This document shows positions 1 through 8,352 of a stretch of 64,000 nt of DNA, piece after piece. The translations under genes were made by a program, and so were the position numbers. The number at the start of each line of letters is the position of its first letter. Positions within the stretch are counted from its first letter, which is position 1. Under the pieces are notes generated by a model. That model was not told the origin of the DNA, did no database searches, and was given only the letters and a program-made list of their open reading frames with translations. The DNA is from Microcoleus sp. FACHB-61 (GTDB lineage Bacteria; Cyanobacteriota; Cyanobacteriia; Cyanobacteriales; Microcoleaceae), in the NCBI GenBank assembly GCA_014695295.1, contig JACJNY010000068.1:1-64000 (forward strand). Reading direction: 5' to 3'.

Positions 1-89
1 GGGATCTCAATGGTGCTCGCGGGATTTTCCTTCGGGCATTGGTTGATACACCTTTGTTAAGAGATTCTCTTAACTTATTCATTTGTTAG
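1..89 (+). CDS. C-terminal tail of a probable IS200/IS605 transposase TnpB (partial)
   Basis: The frame open from the left edge (codons from base 3) encodes 28 residues, DLNGARGIFLRAL followed by VDTPLLRDSLNLFIC, and stops at TAG 87-89. D-x-N-x-A-R-x-I/L is what I expect at the last RuvC motif of TnpB/OrfB proteins, just before the C-terminus; those enzymes are RNA-guided nucleases of IS200/IS605 elements. Most of the gene lies outside the window, so it cannot be said whether the copy is intact. A 10-bp direct repeat (ATTTGTTAGC, 81-90 and 91-100) spans the stop. The call rests on one short motif. Confidence 0.5.
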   Translation, partial: DLNGARGIFLRALVDTPLLRDSLNLFIC

Positions 90-186
90 CATTTGTTAGC
101 AAAAAAGTATCGGTCAGTCAACTTCCCAGTGTGAAGAAAGTCTGTGCTTGACATCTGTGCACTTTATAACTTACGGGTTTACAACC

Positions 187-1248
187 ATGTCGCATTTATT
201 TGAGCCATTAGATCAACGTGGTGTTACATTCCGAAATCGCATTGCAGTTTCTCCCATGTGTCAATATTCAAGCGTTGATGGATTCGCGAATGATTGGCAT
301 CTGGTTCATCTCGTCAGTCGAGCCGTAGGAGGGGCAGGGCTGGTGATGACTGAAGCAGCAGCAGTCGAGCCTGAAGGACGAATTACGCCGCAAGATTTGG
401 GAATGTGGCAAGATCCTCACATTGAAATGTGGGCGCGAATCGTCGAGTTAATTCACCGCAACGGTGCGGTTGCGGGAATTCAACTTGCTCATGCAGGTCG
501 AAAAGCCAGTACAGCACTTCCGTGGGATGGCGGCGATGTGCTTTCGGAATCTCAAGGAGGATGGACTTCGCTCGCCCCTACCGCCATTCCATTTGAACCC
601 GATAGCCCCGCCCCGATCGCTCTGAGTATCGAAGACATTCAGAAGCAGACGACACTCTTCGTCAACGCAGCCCAACGCGCTCTCGCAGCCGGATTTGACG
701 TAATCGAGATTCATGCCGCTCACGGCTACCTACTGCATGAATTTCTGTCTCCCTTGAGCAATCAACGCACAGATGACTATGGTGGCAGTTTTGAGCCTCG
801 CATCCGGTTTTTATGTGAAGTCGTACAAGCGGTGCGAAATGTTTTGCCCGATCGAACACCGCTTTGGGTTCGCATCTCTGCAACCGATTGGGTTCCAAAT
901 GGTTGGGACATTGAACAAAGTATTGCACTCAGCGATAAATTAAAGTCACTGGGTGTTGATTTAATCGATTGTTCCTCAGGCGCAATTGTACCGGGTGAAA
1001 AGATTCCGACCGGTGCAGGTTATCAAACTACTTTTGCCGATCGCATTCGACGCGAAGCCAACATCGCCACCGGAGCCGTGGGTATGATTACTGCACCCGC
1101 GCAGGCTGACCACATCATCCGTACAGGTCAAGCAGATATCGTATTACTTGCCAGAGAACTGCTGCGCGATCCTTATTGGCCGATGCGGGCTGCGAAGCAA
1201 CTACGTCAATCGGTGCCTGCTCCAATTCAATACGCTCGCGCTTGGTAA
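187..1248 (+). CDS. NADH:flavin oxidoreductase, old yellow enzyme family (YqjM-like)
   Basis: A 353-residue FMN-dependent ene-reductase; the family reduces activated C=C bonds of enals, enones and nitro compounds with NAD(P)H in the cytosol. The TIM-barrel order is clear: N-terminal FRNRIAVSPMCQYSS with the Cys (about residue 25) and Tyr typical of the thermophilic-like YqjM subclass, then GIQLAHAGRKAS, the substrate-binding IEIHAAHGYLLHEFLSP His pair near residue 174, RTDDYGGS, and the C-terminal LARELLRDPYWP phosphate-binding end. The ATG at 187 was chosen because MSHLFEPL is the usual family start; an upstream TTG at 148 would add an atypical tail. It is the only intact gene of the accessory edge, next to SDR and hydrolase relics, genes that often accompany such reductases. 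Confidence 0.93.
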   Translation: MSHLFEPLDQRGVTFRNRIAVSPMCQYSSVDGFANDWHLVHLVSRAVGGAGLVMTEAAAVEPEGRITPQDLGMWQDPHIEMWARIVELIHRNGAVAGIQLAHAGRKASTALPWDGGDVLSESQGGWTSLAPTAIPFEPDSPAPIALSIEDIQKQTTLFVNAAQRALAAGFDVIEIHAAHGYLLHEFLSPLSNQRTDDYGGSFEPRIRFLCEVVQAVRNVLPDRTPLWVRISATDWVPNGWDIEQSIALSDKLKSLGVDLIDCSSGAIVPGEKIPTGAGYQTTFADRIRREANIATGAVGMITAPAQADHIIRTGQADIVLLARELLRDPYWPMRAAKQLRQSVPAPIQYARAW

Positions 1249-1407
1249 TTAAGCGGATTTGCGATCGGTTTTACACCAATCCACTAGGAATCCCTTTTTT
1301 AGTGTTTCTGTAAACCAGTCGCTCAATAAAGGCTTTTTTGATGCGGCCTCAAGTACAAGCCACGTTCCCATCGCCGTGACGTGAGCCGATTTAATCAACT
1401 AACGGGA

Positions 1408-1524
1408 GTGAATTTGTCTGAAATTCCGCAACCTTCTCCCCTTGACCAGATTAAGGTCGATGAGTGGGATCAAATGATTGATGTCAACGAAATGATCGTC
1501 CGTCCGACTCGTCAGGAGTTGTGA
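1408..1524 (+). pseudogene. Short-chain dehydrogenase/reductase relic with internal deletion
   Basis: A 38-codon open stretch reads SPLDQIKVDEWDQMIDVN, which matches the middle of classical SDR oxidoreductases (the segment after the NAG motif). It then runs directly into NEMIVRPTRQEL and a stop, which resembles the extreme C-terminus of the same family. In an intact SDR these parts are separated by more than 100 residues including the catalytic Tyr-x3-Lys. The two halves meet at the codons for DVN, which occur in both places in intact relatives, so a deletion between short direct repeats is the simplest explanation. No Rossmann glycine motif remains. Non-functional. Confidence 0.6.
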
Positions 1525-1630
1525 AGTGGGGCGCATGAAAGTCGATCGACTCTCAATTGAATACGGCTCAAAGGCTGAACTGTTCCTGGGCTCATCCATA
1601 GCTTGATTCAGTAACGCCGAACTGTAAGCG

Positions 1631-1905
1631 ATGGCAGTGGACTTACCGGGTTTTGGCGAAACTCGGCCGCTGATAGGTGAAGTTTCGATGCGAACGCTAG
1701 CCGATGCAGTCAGTCGGATAGCGCAAAGAGCCCTGTTTTCGGCGCATCCCTGGCAATTGTCGCCTGAAATCACCCTCGAAGAGATGCGGGGTTTTGTCGC
1801 TGCGCCGTGTTTTGATGAACTGCTGCATTAGCTTGCTTACGGGGAACTCAGCAAGGTGTGTCGGTGGGTTCGATCGCACATCCCCTCGCGATCTGTTGGC
1901 ACTCC
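1631..1905 (+). pseudogene. Alpha/beta hydrolase relic (nonsense and frameshift)
   Basis: The fragment begins MAVDLPGFGET, the strand-turn region of alpha/beta-hydrolase (epoxide hydrolase/haloperoxidase-like) proteins, and continues to FVAAPCFDELLH before a TAG at 1829. The same frame goes on as LAYGE, and from 1843 a shifted frame reads TQQGVSVGSIAHPLAICW, which resembles the later core of these enzymes. At least one nonsense change (probably CAG to TAG) and one frameshift are therefore visible. The nucleophile elbow, which should lie between these parts, is missing. It lies just downstream of an SDR relic, so a former operon has decayed here. Confidence 0.6.
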
Positions 1906-2027
1906 CCATCCGTTTCTCGGACTGCATCGTTGTGTCGATCGCACCCTCGCAGGTCAAACTCAACAATCTAATCAATCTAGCAACCATAATATCGGATAAT
2001 TGTAAAGCAATTCACCAAGTCAAAAGC

Positions 2028-2933
2028 ATGAGTATTGACCAATTAAACACAGACTACGGCATTGCCGGGAACCTCACCTTCGCCACCGGAAACGGTGGTT
2101 TCCCGATGATTCACATCGACAACGGTCAAGCCAAAGCCTTAATTTCTGTGTATTCCGGTCAAGTGCTCTCTTTTCAACCAGCCACCGAAAGCACAGACTT
2201 GATGTTCGTCAGCGAAAAAGCCTACTATGCCGAAGGGAAAGCCATCAAAGGCGGTATACCCATCTGTTGGCCCTGGTTTGGCCCCGATCCCGAAGCCTTG
2301 GGGCGTCCGAGTCATGGGTTTGTGCGGAATCGCCTCTGGAATGTGCTAGAAACCGCCACAACCCCAGACGGCGCAACCAAAGTCACTCTAGGACTCAAGG
2401 ATACCGATGAAACTAGAGCAATTTGGCCCCAAGCCTTTGAACTGGCGATCGTGATTACGATCGGCACCAGCCTCACTGTAGAATTAATCACCCGCAATTT
2501 AGGCGACAAAGCATTTCCCCTCACCCAAGCTTTGCACACCTATTTCCAAGTCGGCGATATCAACCGCGTGCAGGTTTTAGGCTTAGAAAATAGCCAGTAT
2601 CTTGATAAAGTTGATGGTGGTGTGGAAAAAACTCAAGTGGGTGCAGTGGTCGTAACAGGTGAAGTCGATCGCATTTATCTTGATGTCACCAATGAATTAG
2701 TCATTGACGATAGCGCCCTCAATCGCCGTATTCGCATTAAATCCTCTGGGAGTAAATCCGTCGTAGTATGGAATCCCTGGGTGACAATTTCTGCAAATAT
2801 GGCCGACCTTGACGATGCCGATTATCAGCGTTTACTCTGCGTAGAAACGACCAATGCAGCTACAGATATTGTGGAAGTTCCCGCTCAGGGTGAGTTCCGC
2901 TTGCAGGCAATTTACAGCGTTGAACGCGACTAA
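2028..2933 (+). CDS. D-hexose-6-phosphate mutarotase (aldose 1-epimerase-like)
   Basis: A 301-residue YeaD/Ymr099c-type enzyme that interconverts alpha and beta anomers of hexose 6-phosphates in the cytosol. Visible family motifs are GIPICWPWFGP and SHGFVRN in the N-terminal half, the catalytic His in LHTYFQVGD near residue 170, VVWNPW, and the catalytic Glu in LLCVETTNA near the C-terminus. The ATG at 2028 starts the recognisable protein (MSIDQLN); the frame is open further upstream, but that extension overlaps the hydrolase relic and is not family-like. The next gene downstream, on the same strand, is a phosphohexomutase, so both act on hexose phosphates, although 346 bp separate them. Confidence 0.92.
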   Translation: MSIDQLNTDYGIAGNLTFATGNGGFPMIHIDNGQAKALISVYSGQVLSFQPATESTDLMFVSEKAYYAEGKAIKGGIPICWPWFGPDPEALGRPSHGFVRNRLWNVLETATTPDGATKVTLGLKDTDETRAIWPQAFELAIVITIGTSLTVELITRNLGDKAFPLTQALHTYFQVGDINRVQVLGLENSQYLDKVDGGVEKTQVGAVVVTGEVDRIYLDVTNELVIDDSALNRRIRIKSSGSKSVVVWNPWVTISANMADLDDADYQRLLCVETTNAATDIVEVPAQGEFRLQAIYSVERD

Positions 2934-3279
2934 GGAATTAGAGCTTAATCTCAGCGGTGATGGGTCAAAATTTCCCAGTAAGCTGTTCCACATTTTAATC
3001 GGATATTTTGGGCGTTGCTCAAAGCTCGCCCCACAAAACTTTGATTGTTTCTTTACATACAATTTAAAGACCGATTAGCTTATTGGATTGAAAAACTCTG
3101 TCACCGTTCTGTCACTGTAATGAATAATAATACCGAATCCGAGATTTCTCCCGTCTTTATTTCTTAGTCCGCGAAAGACGTTCGGCGAAGCTCAGTCTAG
3201 CCATCGGGCTGCAGACGAAAGTTTGTATAGGATCGGTTTCAACCGCCGACTCCGATATTTCTACTTACCATCAATTATT
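2934..3279. other. Intergenic gap with a dispersed repeat
   Basis: I see no gene here. Bases about 3162-3252 contain a copy of a dispersed element (TTAGTCCGCGAAAGAC..., ending GGTTTCAACCGCCGA) that recurs at 19552-19607 and, shorter, near 61165. The repeat explains why the following gene's frame is open upstream of its real start. A promoter for the mutase presumably lies here, but I cannot point to clear boxes. Confidence 0.5.
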
Positions 3280-4806
3280 ATGCAAAACTTCAACTGGACA
3301 AAACTTCAAAATGGCTCAGACATTCGCGGTATCGCCATCGAAGGTGTTCCCAATGAAAACGTCAATCTCACCCCCGAAATTGCGACAATATTAGGGAAAT
3401 CCTTTGTCAGTTGGCTGGTGCAAAGACTCAATAAATCAGCGGCAGAATTAACGATCGCGATCGGGCGTGACAGTCGCCTATCAGGGCCAACTTTAATGCA
3501 AGCAGTCATGGAGGGAATCGCCTCAGTTGGTGCAACCGTGTACGACTTTGAAATGGCCTCAACCCCCGCCATGTTTATGAGTACCATTACCCCTGGTTTT
3601 GATTGCGACGGCGCGATTATGCTCACTGCTAGCCATTTGCCATTTAATCGAAACGGCTTAAAGTTTTTTACCGCCAAAGGTGGGTTACAAAAACCGGATA
3701 TTACAGATATCTTAGCACTAGCCCAAAGCAATAACTTCCAGCCAGCCGCATCGCCCGGTAACATTAAAAAGCATGATTTTATCTCTGTTTATGCTAACCA
3801 ATTTGTCAAAAATATCCGGGAAGCAGTCAATCATCCAGATAATTTTGAGGAACCACTAACAGGATTAAAAGTTGTTGTGGATGCAGGCAATGGTGCTGGC
3901 GGTTTTTATGTTGATAAAGTCTTAAAACCTTTAGGTGCAGACACCACGGGGAGTCAGTTTTTAGAACCCGATGGTACTTTCCCCAATCATGTGCCAAATC
4001 CAGAAGATAAACAGGCAATGCAGTCAATTTGTCAAGCGGTAATTGAACATCAAGCTGATTTTGGGATTATTTTTGATACCGATGTCGATCGCAGTGCGGC
4101 CGTCGATGGAGTTGGCAAGGAACTCAATCGCAATCGCTTAATTGCCTTGATTTCTGCGATCGTATTACAAGAACACCCAGGCTCTACCATTGTCACCGAT
4201 TCTATTACCTCCGATGGCTTGACACAATTCATCGAACAGGATTTAAAAGGGATTCACCATCGCTTTAAACGCGGCTACAAAAATGTGATTGACGAGTCGA
4301 TTCGCCTCAATGAAGCCGGACAGGAATCATGGCTAGCGATTGAAACCTCTGGACATGGAGCTTTGAAAGAAAATTACTTTCTGGATGATGGCGCTTATTT
4401 AGTCAGTAAATTATTGATTGAATTGGCTAAATCAAAGCTAGCAAATCAATCTTTGCCAGATTTAATTGCAAATTTAAAAGAGCCAGAAGAAAGTGCAGAA
4501 TTTCGGATTAAACTTGGTGTGGATGATTTCCAAGCCCACGGATCTCGCGTTATTGACCAACTGCAAGAATTTGTCTTAACGCAAGCTGACTGGAAAATCG
4601 TTCCCAATAACTACGAAGGTCTGCGAATTTCCTGCACGTCAGCTAGCGAATCCGGCTGGTTTCTGTTACGCTTATCACTCCACGATCCGGTGATGCCTTT
4701 GAATGTTGAGTCTAATGTTAAGGGTGGTGTCGCTCGCATAGTGGCGCGGCTTTTAGCTTTTTTCCAAACAACAGAATTTCTCGATCTGTCGGCACTATCG
4801 AGCTAA
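3280..4806 (+). CDS. Phosphomannomutase/phosphoglucomutase family (alpha-D-phosphohexomutase)
   Basis: A 508-residue four-domain phosphohexomutase that moves phosphate between C1 and C6 of a hexose, feeding nucleotide-sugar and polysaccharide synthesis. Motifs appear in the right order: the phosphoserine loop TASHLPFNRNG (about residue 117), the Mg2+-binding DTDVDR loop (about 266), the sugar-specificity loop ETSGHGALKENYFLDDGAY (about 355), and a C-terminal phosphate-binding region (NYEGLRISC). The ATG at 3280 is preferred to the upstream in-frame start at 3223 because bases 3223-3252 belong to a dispersed repeat. Substrate preference (mannose or glucose) cannot be read from the sequence. 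Confidence 0.93.
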   Translation: MQNFNWTKLQNGSDIRGIAIEGVPNENVNLTPEIATILGKSFVSWLVQRLNKSAAELTIAIGRDSRLSGPTLMQAVMEGIASVGATVYDFEMASTPAMFMSTITPGFDCDGAIMLTASHLPFNRNGLKFFTAKGGLQKPDITDILALAQSNNFQPAASPGNIKKHDFISVYANQFVKNIREAVNHPDNFEEPLTGLKVVVDAGNGAGGFYVDKVLKPLGADTTGSQFLEPDGTFPNHVPNPEDKQAMQSICQAVIEHQADFGIIFDTDVDRSAAVDGVGKELNRNRLIALISAIVLQEHPGSTIVTDSITSDGLTQFIEQDLKGIHHRFKRGYKNVIDESIRLNEAGQESWLAIETSGHGALKENYFLDDGAYLVSKLLIELAKSKLANQSLPDLIANLKEPEESAEFRIKLGVDDFQAHGSRVIDQLQEFVLTQADWKIVPNNYEGLRISCTSASESGWFLLRLSLHDPVMPLNVESNVKGGVARIVARLLAFFQTTEFLDLSALSS

Positions 4807-4858
4807 ATTTTACTTTGTTCAGACTATTAGTAAACCCAACCCAAGAAGGAATTTAATC

Positions 4859-5086
4859 ATGTGGCTTTTAACCATTAACTGTTCGGCGGCAAGCTGGGAA
4901 CTCCATTCCAAAGCCTTCAAAGCCATCGCTGCGAAATATCCGGGTACGCCTGTTTCTTCCAAAAAGATGAAAGGCGATGGTCAACGCATCATGGAATATC
5001 AGCTTGAGGATGTCGATGATGTAGAGGAATTTATGGGAGAATGCTTGACCTTAGATGGTTTCACCGCTAGCTTTGAATCCCAATAA
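4859..5086 (+). CDS. Conserved-type small hypothetical protein (75 aa)
   Basis: A small acidic protein, MWLLTINCSAASWELH..., with a likely ribosome-binding site AAGAAGGAA ending about 10 bases before the ATG. It has no signal peptide or membrane segment and ends LDGFTASFESQ. I do not recognise a named family. The regular alternation of hydrophobic and charged residues suggests a compact alpha/beta fold. It is 52 bp downstream of the phosphohexomutase on the same strand and could be co-transcribed. Function unknown. Confidence 0.7.
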   Translation: MWLLTINCSAASWELHSKAFKAIAAKYPGTPVSSKKMKGDGQRIMEYQLEDVDDVEEFMGECLTLDGFTASFESQ

Positions 5087-5646
5087 ATTTAGGTGATAAG
5101 ACTGTAGCCATTCTCAATTTTTATCTCATACCATTTTAGATTTAAAAATTGGGAATTAATACTATTTAACCAAAAATCGGATACAATAATTAGAGACTTT
5201 TATAAATGTTCTAGGAAAGTAAGCGGTCAAAAAAAAATTAATTTAACAGCAGACGAGTTAAAAATAATTCTGTCGCAGCGCCGTGAAATATAACTAATAC
5301 CAATTGTTACCAGTTATGCAATAGTAGCTAGGGCGGCTCAAATATAATCCCCTCCGGTTATAGATGAACAGTGTTTCTGTTGAAACTTGGGATCTGGTGG
5401 ATTTATGGTGGAAACGGTAGTGTGAGCGTCAGGCTCAAGCTGGCTTTCCTCCCGGCACTGCGGGAATTTTTATTATTCTTATCACCTCAAGTTAAGTATT
5501 TATTTAAGTTAGTCTCTCATCTCCAAATCTTTGAGTTTGCCAAGCTTTTTACCTACGGCTGTTTTTCTCTACTCATTGAGGATTGCTATAGTTAGTCTAG
5601 ATAGTTGAAAATATCTCAGCGAGAGAAAGGTTAAGGACGGCTAGTG
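5087..5646. other. 560-bp gap holding a candidate small RNA
   Basis: No convincing protein gene is present; a 74-codon frame at 5371-5595 overlaps the candidate RNA and terminator and has no family resemblance. The left part is AT-rich. The right part contains the leader of the M23 peptidase, with a Shine-Dalgarno AAGGA at 5633. Confidence 0.5.
5343..5472 (+). ncRNA. Candidate small RNA with own promoter and terminator
   Basis: A perfect -10 box TATAAT (5343-5348) is followed by about 100 bases with no coding character and then a GC hairpin TCCCG-GCACTG-CGGGA (5450-5465) running into a T-rich tract. The middle holds TGGTGGAAACGG and a short stem AGCGTCAGGCT. The GGAAAC element in a loop-like setting recalls cyanobacterial Yfr2/Cyano-1 RNAs, whose hallmark is GGAAACA, but here the last base differs and I could not align it. 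No clear -35 box is visible. Confidence 0.4.
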
Positions 5647-6588
5647 ATGATAATGACTGTGAATCGAGGCAAAGGCGGGCTAAGTGCGGAAATAGTTACG
5701 GGTCTGATTTTGCGGTGGCGGCAGTTGAAAGCAAACAAGCTAACCGCCAGTTCGATCGGGGGAATTGTTGCTGGTATTCTAAGTTTTGCCCTGCCGGTGC
5801 AAGCTTTGCAGGTAGTTGTGACGCCGACAAATCCCCAACTGGGAGATACGCTGTCAGTAATTATTCAGGTTGACGGTAACGGCGGGGAAACTCCAAAAGT
5901 TTCTCTACAGCAAAAAAACTACCCCGCATTTCCGATCGGCAACGGCCGCTTTCGGGCTTTGCTGCCGACGACGCCGGTAGAGAAGCCCGGTACCCGCCTT
6001 CTTCAAGTCGCAGGTGACGGACAAGTGCAGAATTTGAGCGTGCAAGTGCGCGGTCGGGATTTTCCCACCCAATCCATCTGGTTACCTCCGGGCAAAGACG
6101 AGGAAGGTACAGATGCCGAATTCGATCGCGTAGACGCATTTAAAGCACTGGTTACACCCCAAAAATTTTGGGACGGCAAATTGTTGCGCCCTAACTCCGG
6201 CGAAATTACCACTATTTACGGAGTTCGCCGATACTATAATGGGGTATTTGCTCAGGACTACTACCACCGCGGCGTCGATTACGCGGGTGCTTACGGTTCC
6301 CCTGTAGTCGCACCGGCAGCAGGTCGGGTGTCTCTAGTGGGACGCGAATCCCAAGGGTTCAAAATCCACGGGAACGTCGTTGGTATCGACCACGGTCAGG
6401 GAGTAGCAAGTATTTTGATGCACCTCAGCCGGATTGATGTCAAGGAGGGCGATGTCGTGAAAGCCGGTCAAGCAATAGGTACTCTCGGGTCAACTGGGGC
6501 TTCGACAGGCCCTCACCTGCACTGGGGACTATACGTGCACGGGCAGTCCGTCGATCCTGTACCCTGGCGGCTTCAGGGAGTTGAGTAG
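5647..6588 (+). CDS. Secreted M23 (LytM-type) peptidoglycan endopeptidase
   Basis: About 313 residues. An N-terminal membrane/signal segment (IGGIVAGILSFALPVQALQ, near residues 35-55) is followed by an Ig-like beta region and a C-terminal M23 domain. Zinc and catalytic residues are in place: H and D in YHRGVDYAG (about residue 206) and the HLH of GPHLHWGLYVHG (about 288), with the GNVVGIDHGQG and LGSTGASTG strands between. Such enzymes cleave peptide crosslinks of peptidoglycan in the periplasm. The ATG at 5647 lies 9 bases after AAGGA; the ATG at 5653 is an alternative. It appears to be a single-gene unit. Confidence 0.92.
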   Translation: MIMTVNRGKGGLSAEIVTGLILRWRQLKANKLTASSIGGIVAGILSFALPVQALQVVVTPTNPQLGDTLSVIIQVDGNGGETPKVSLQQKNYPAFPIGNGRFRALLPTTPVEKPGTRLLQVAGDGQVQNLSVQVRGRDFPTQSIWLPPGKDEEGTDAEFDRVDAFKALVTPQKFWDGKLLRPNSGEITTIYGVRRYYNGVFAQDYYHRGVDYAGAYGSPVVAPAAGRVSLVGRESQGFKIHGNVVGIDHGQGVASILMHLSRIDVKEGDVVKAGQAIGTLGSTGASTGPHLHWGLYVHGQSVDPVPWRLQGVE

Positions 6589-6795
6589 GAGTTTTTACAG
6601 GTTTTGACGGATTTAGCTGTCAATTATGGGGTAAGTTTGTGGCTAGGGTGTGCAGATAACTTTATGGGTTATCTGTATTGAGTTAGGATTTGTATAAAAA
6701 TTCTCAACTCAACCCTCAAAACTCGAATCTCAAGACGCTAACAATCGCGTCTTTACAAAACTTTATTGATGATGCCGTTGAGCGGGGACGCATAT

Positions 6796-7332
6796 ATGAG
6801 TATTGAAAAAATTGTTGAACAGGCTTTGCTGGATGGCTATTTAACGCCTTCTATGGAAGCGGAGGTGGGACGGATTTGCAATACGGCTTCGGAATTGTCT
6901 ATCGAAGAGTACATGGCTCTCGATCGTCTGATGGGATCTTTGTTGACTGGCGAAGTTGTGGTTCTGCCACGCAAACAGTTCATCAACGTGATGGAAGAGT
7001 TGGTACTCAGCGATGCGATCGCTAGGGTAGCCGAAATTGAGGCGACGAGCGACCTGAGTTTGGATGTGGGAGATATTGCAGCTTATGCTTTAAATAGGCT
7101 GCCACCTCTCTACGCTACGACGGAAGAAGGAGCTCACTTTCAAAGGGCTAGGGCTAAGGAGCAACTTCACGATTTGATTTCCAAAGAAGTCAACGCAGCG
7201 ATCGCCCGCAACTTGGACAGGCCCGACACCCCAAACCCAACAGCTTTGGGCAAGTCTTCTGGAAACGAAGTTCTTTCACAGCTAAGCACTTGGCTGCAAG
7301 CTAACGCCACTAATTTTGAGCCACAGCCTTAG
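6796..7332 (+). CDS. comFB: Late competence protein ComFB family (putative cyclic-dinucleotide receptor)
   Basis: About 178 residues, all helical and cytosolic. The diagnostic ComFB stretch is AAYALNRLPPLYATTEEG near residue 100, followed by a charged helix (ARAKEQLHDLI). Cyanobacterial ComFB/CdgR proteins have been reported to bind cyclic di-nucleotides and to influence cell size or natural competence; that is family knowledge, not visible here. The ATG at 6796 has GGGGA 7 bases upstream; an ATG at 6766 in the same frame is possible but lacks such a site. A strong terminator follows the stop codon. Confidence 0.85.
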   Translation: MSIEKIVEQALLDGYLTPSMEAEVGRICNTASELSIEEYMALDRLMGSLLTGEVVVLPRKQFINVMEELVLSDAIARVAEIEATSDLSLDVGDIAAYALNRLPPLYATTEEGAHFQRARAKEQLHDLISKEVNAAIARNLDRPDTPNPTALGKSSGNEVLSQLSTWLQANATNFEPQP

Positions 7333-7366
7333 TACCACCCCAACAGCTCTATTTATGGTTAAGTCG

Positions 7367-7400
7367 ATCCCGCTCAATTCAGAAAGCGGGATTTTTAGTT
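7367..7400 (+). terminator. Rho-independent terminator of comFB
   Basis: Stem ATCCCGCT (7367-7374) pairs with AGCGGGAT (7385-7392) and is followed by TTTTAGTTTTT. It lies 35 bases after the ComFB stop codon. Confidence 0.85.
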
Positions 7401-7507
7401 TTTGAGCAACCAACATCTGAACGCACAAGGCCGAAGCCAGAATTCAAGAAAAAAAATTAAAATTTAAGATATTTTTATTTATTACACAAAATAAAAACCT
7501 CCCTCTT

Positions 7508-7622
7508 CCTTCTTCCTTGTTCCTGACATCCGTTACATCCGTTACATCCGTTGCCGAACTTCCTTGTTCCTGACATCCGTTACATCCGTTACATCCGTTA
7601 TAGAATCCGTTGCCGAACTTCC
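7508..7622. repeat. Tandem duplication built from CATCCGTTA 9-mers
   Basis: Three 9-bp units CATCCGTT(A/G) at 7527-7553 and three more at 7574-7600 sit inside a larger duplicated unit (period 47 bp, CCTTGTTCCTGA...GCCGAACTTCC). The second copy has 12 extra bases. This is typical cyanobacterial short tandem repeat DNA between two genes; it ends 17 bases before the stop of thf1. Confidence 0.85.
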
Positions 7623-7638
7623 TTCTTCTTTCAAACGA

Positions 7639-8352
7639 TTAATTGTTGCTGTCAGAAGAGTCAGCCGAGGGGCCGACGGTAACTTTTGTCTCTCGTTTTT
7701 CGCGTTTTTTCCGTTCCGCTTGGATGACATCTTGAAGCACTATTCGCGCTTGGGCCATTTTTTCCAAATTGCTGCGGTACAAATCTAAATCTTTGCTAAC
7801 TTTGTCTTCTGGGAGGTGCAATGCCGCACAGACTTTGGCGATCGCGTCGTTTCGCTTTTCTTGGTCTTTTACTAAGTTAGGGTCAGCTTTTTCTAATAGC
7901 GAGAACAAACCGATCGCGAACAAGCGGCTGTACTTAAATTGAGGGTTGCTGGCGATCGCCCCTAAAGACGCTTGCAAATCTGCTGTATCTCCAAAGCTGG
8001 TCGAGCGATCGATCCACGAGAGCAACTCTTGCCCCGAAAGTCGATCTGCCAAGCTTTCCAATCTCTGAGCGTCTTGCTTGTAACGATCTGGATCGTCTTC
8101 TAGGGACTTGCACAAAGCGTTAAAAATCGAAACTCGGTCTGCTTCTGGGGCGTACCCAAGCATGAATCGATCGAAAGCTGTTACCACACCCAAGGCATAA
8201 ATCGGGTCGTATTGAAAATCAGCATTCGCCGAAAGCAAGTGCATTTCTACCATCAACTCTTCCACCACTCGACGGTAAATTGAGTTGATCGGTCGAGTGT
8301 GAATCGTATAGAAACTTCGCTTAGTATCTGAAACAGTACGGTTATTGTTCAC
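7639..8352 (-). CDS. thf1: Thylakoid formation / photosystem II biogenesis protein Thf1 (Psb29)
   Basis: A 237-residue protein starting at GTG (8352) as MNNNRTVSDTKRSFY, the usual family start. An ATG is not available there, and the longer upstream frame is not family-like. The conserved core TRPINSIYRRVVEELMVEMHLL and YDPIYALGVVTAFDRFMLGY is intact, with a helical middle and a charged C-terminal coiled coil (QAERKKREKRETKV). Thf1/Psb29 is a thylakoid-associated factor that supports PSII assembly and repair and works with FtsH proteases. The gene is divergent from the cpcT-like gene. The tail runs close to the CATCCGTTA tandem repeats. Confidence 0.93.
   Translation of the reverse strand: MNNNRTVSDTKRSFYTIHTRPINSIYRRVVEELMVEMHLLSANADFQYDPIYALGVVTAFDRFMLGYAPEADRVSIFNALCKSLEDDPDRYKQDAQRLESLADRLSGQELLSWIDRSTSFGDTADLQASLGAIASNPQFKYSRLFAIGLFSLLEKADPNLVKDQEKRNDAIAKVCAALHLPEDKVSKDLDLYRSNLEKMAQARIVLQDVIQAERKKREKRETKVTVGPSADSSDSNN

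Noticed and set aside
1399-1773. 124-codon minus-strand frame
   Set aside because: Opposite the SDR and hydrolase relics, which explain the region better; no family resemblance.
5371-5595. 74-codon plus-strand frame
   Set aside because: It crosses the terminator hairpin of the candidate small RNA, has no family resemblance and no ribosome-binding site.
7527-7600. Repeated CATCCGTTA blocks, considered as a CRISPR array
   Set aside because: Units are 9 bp, directly adjacent, with no spacers; this is ordinary tandem repeat DNA.
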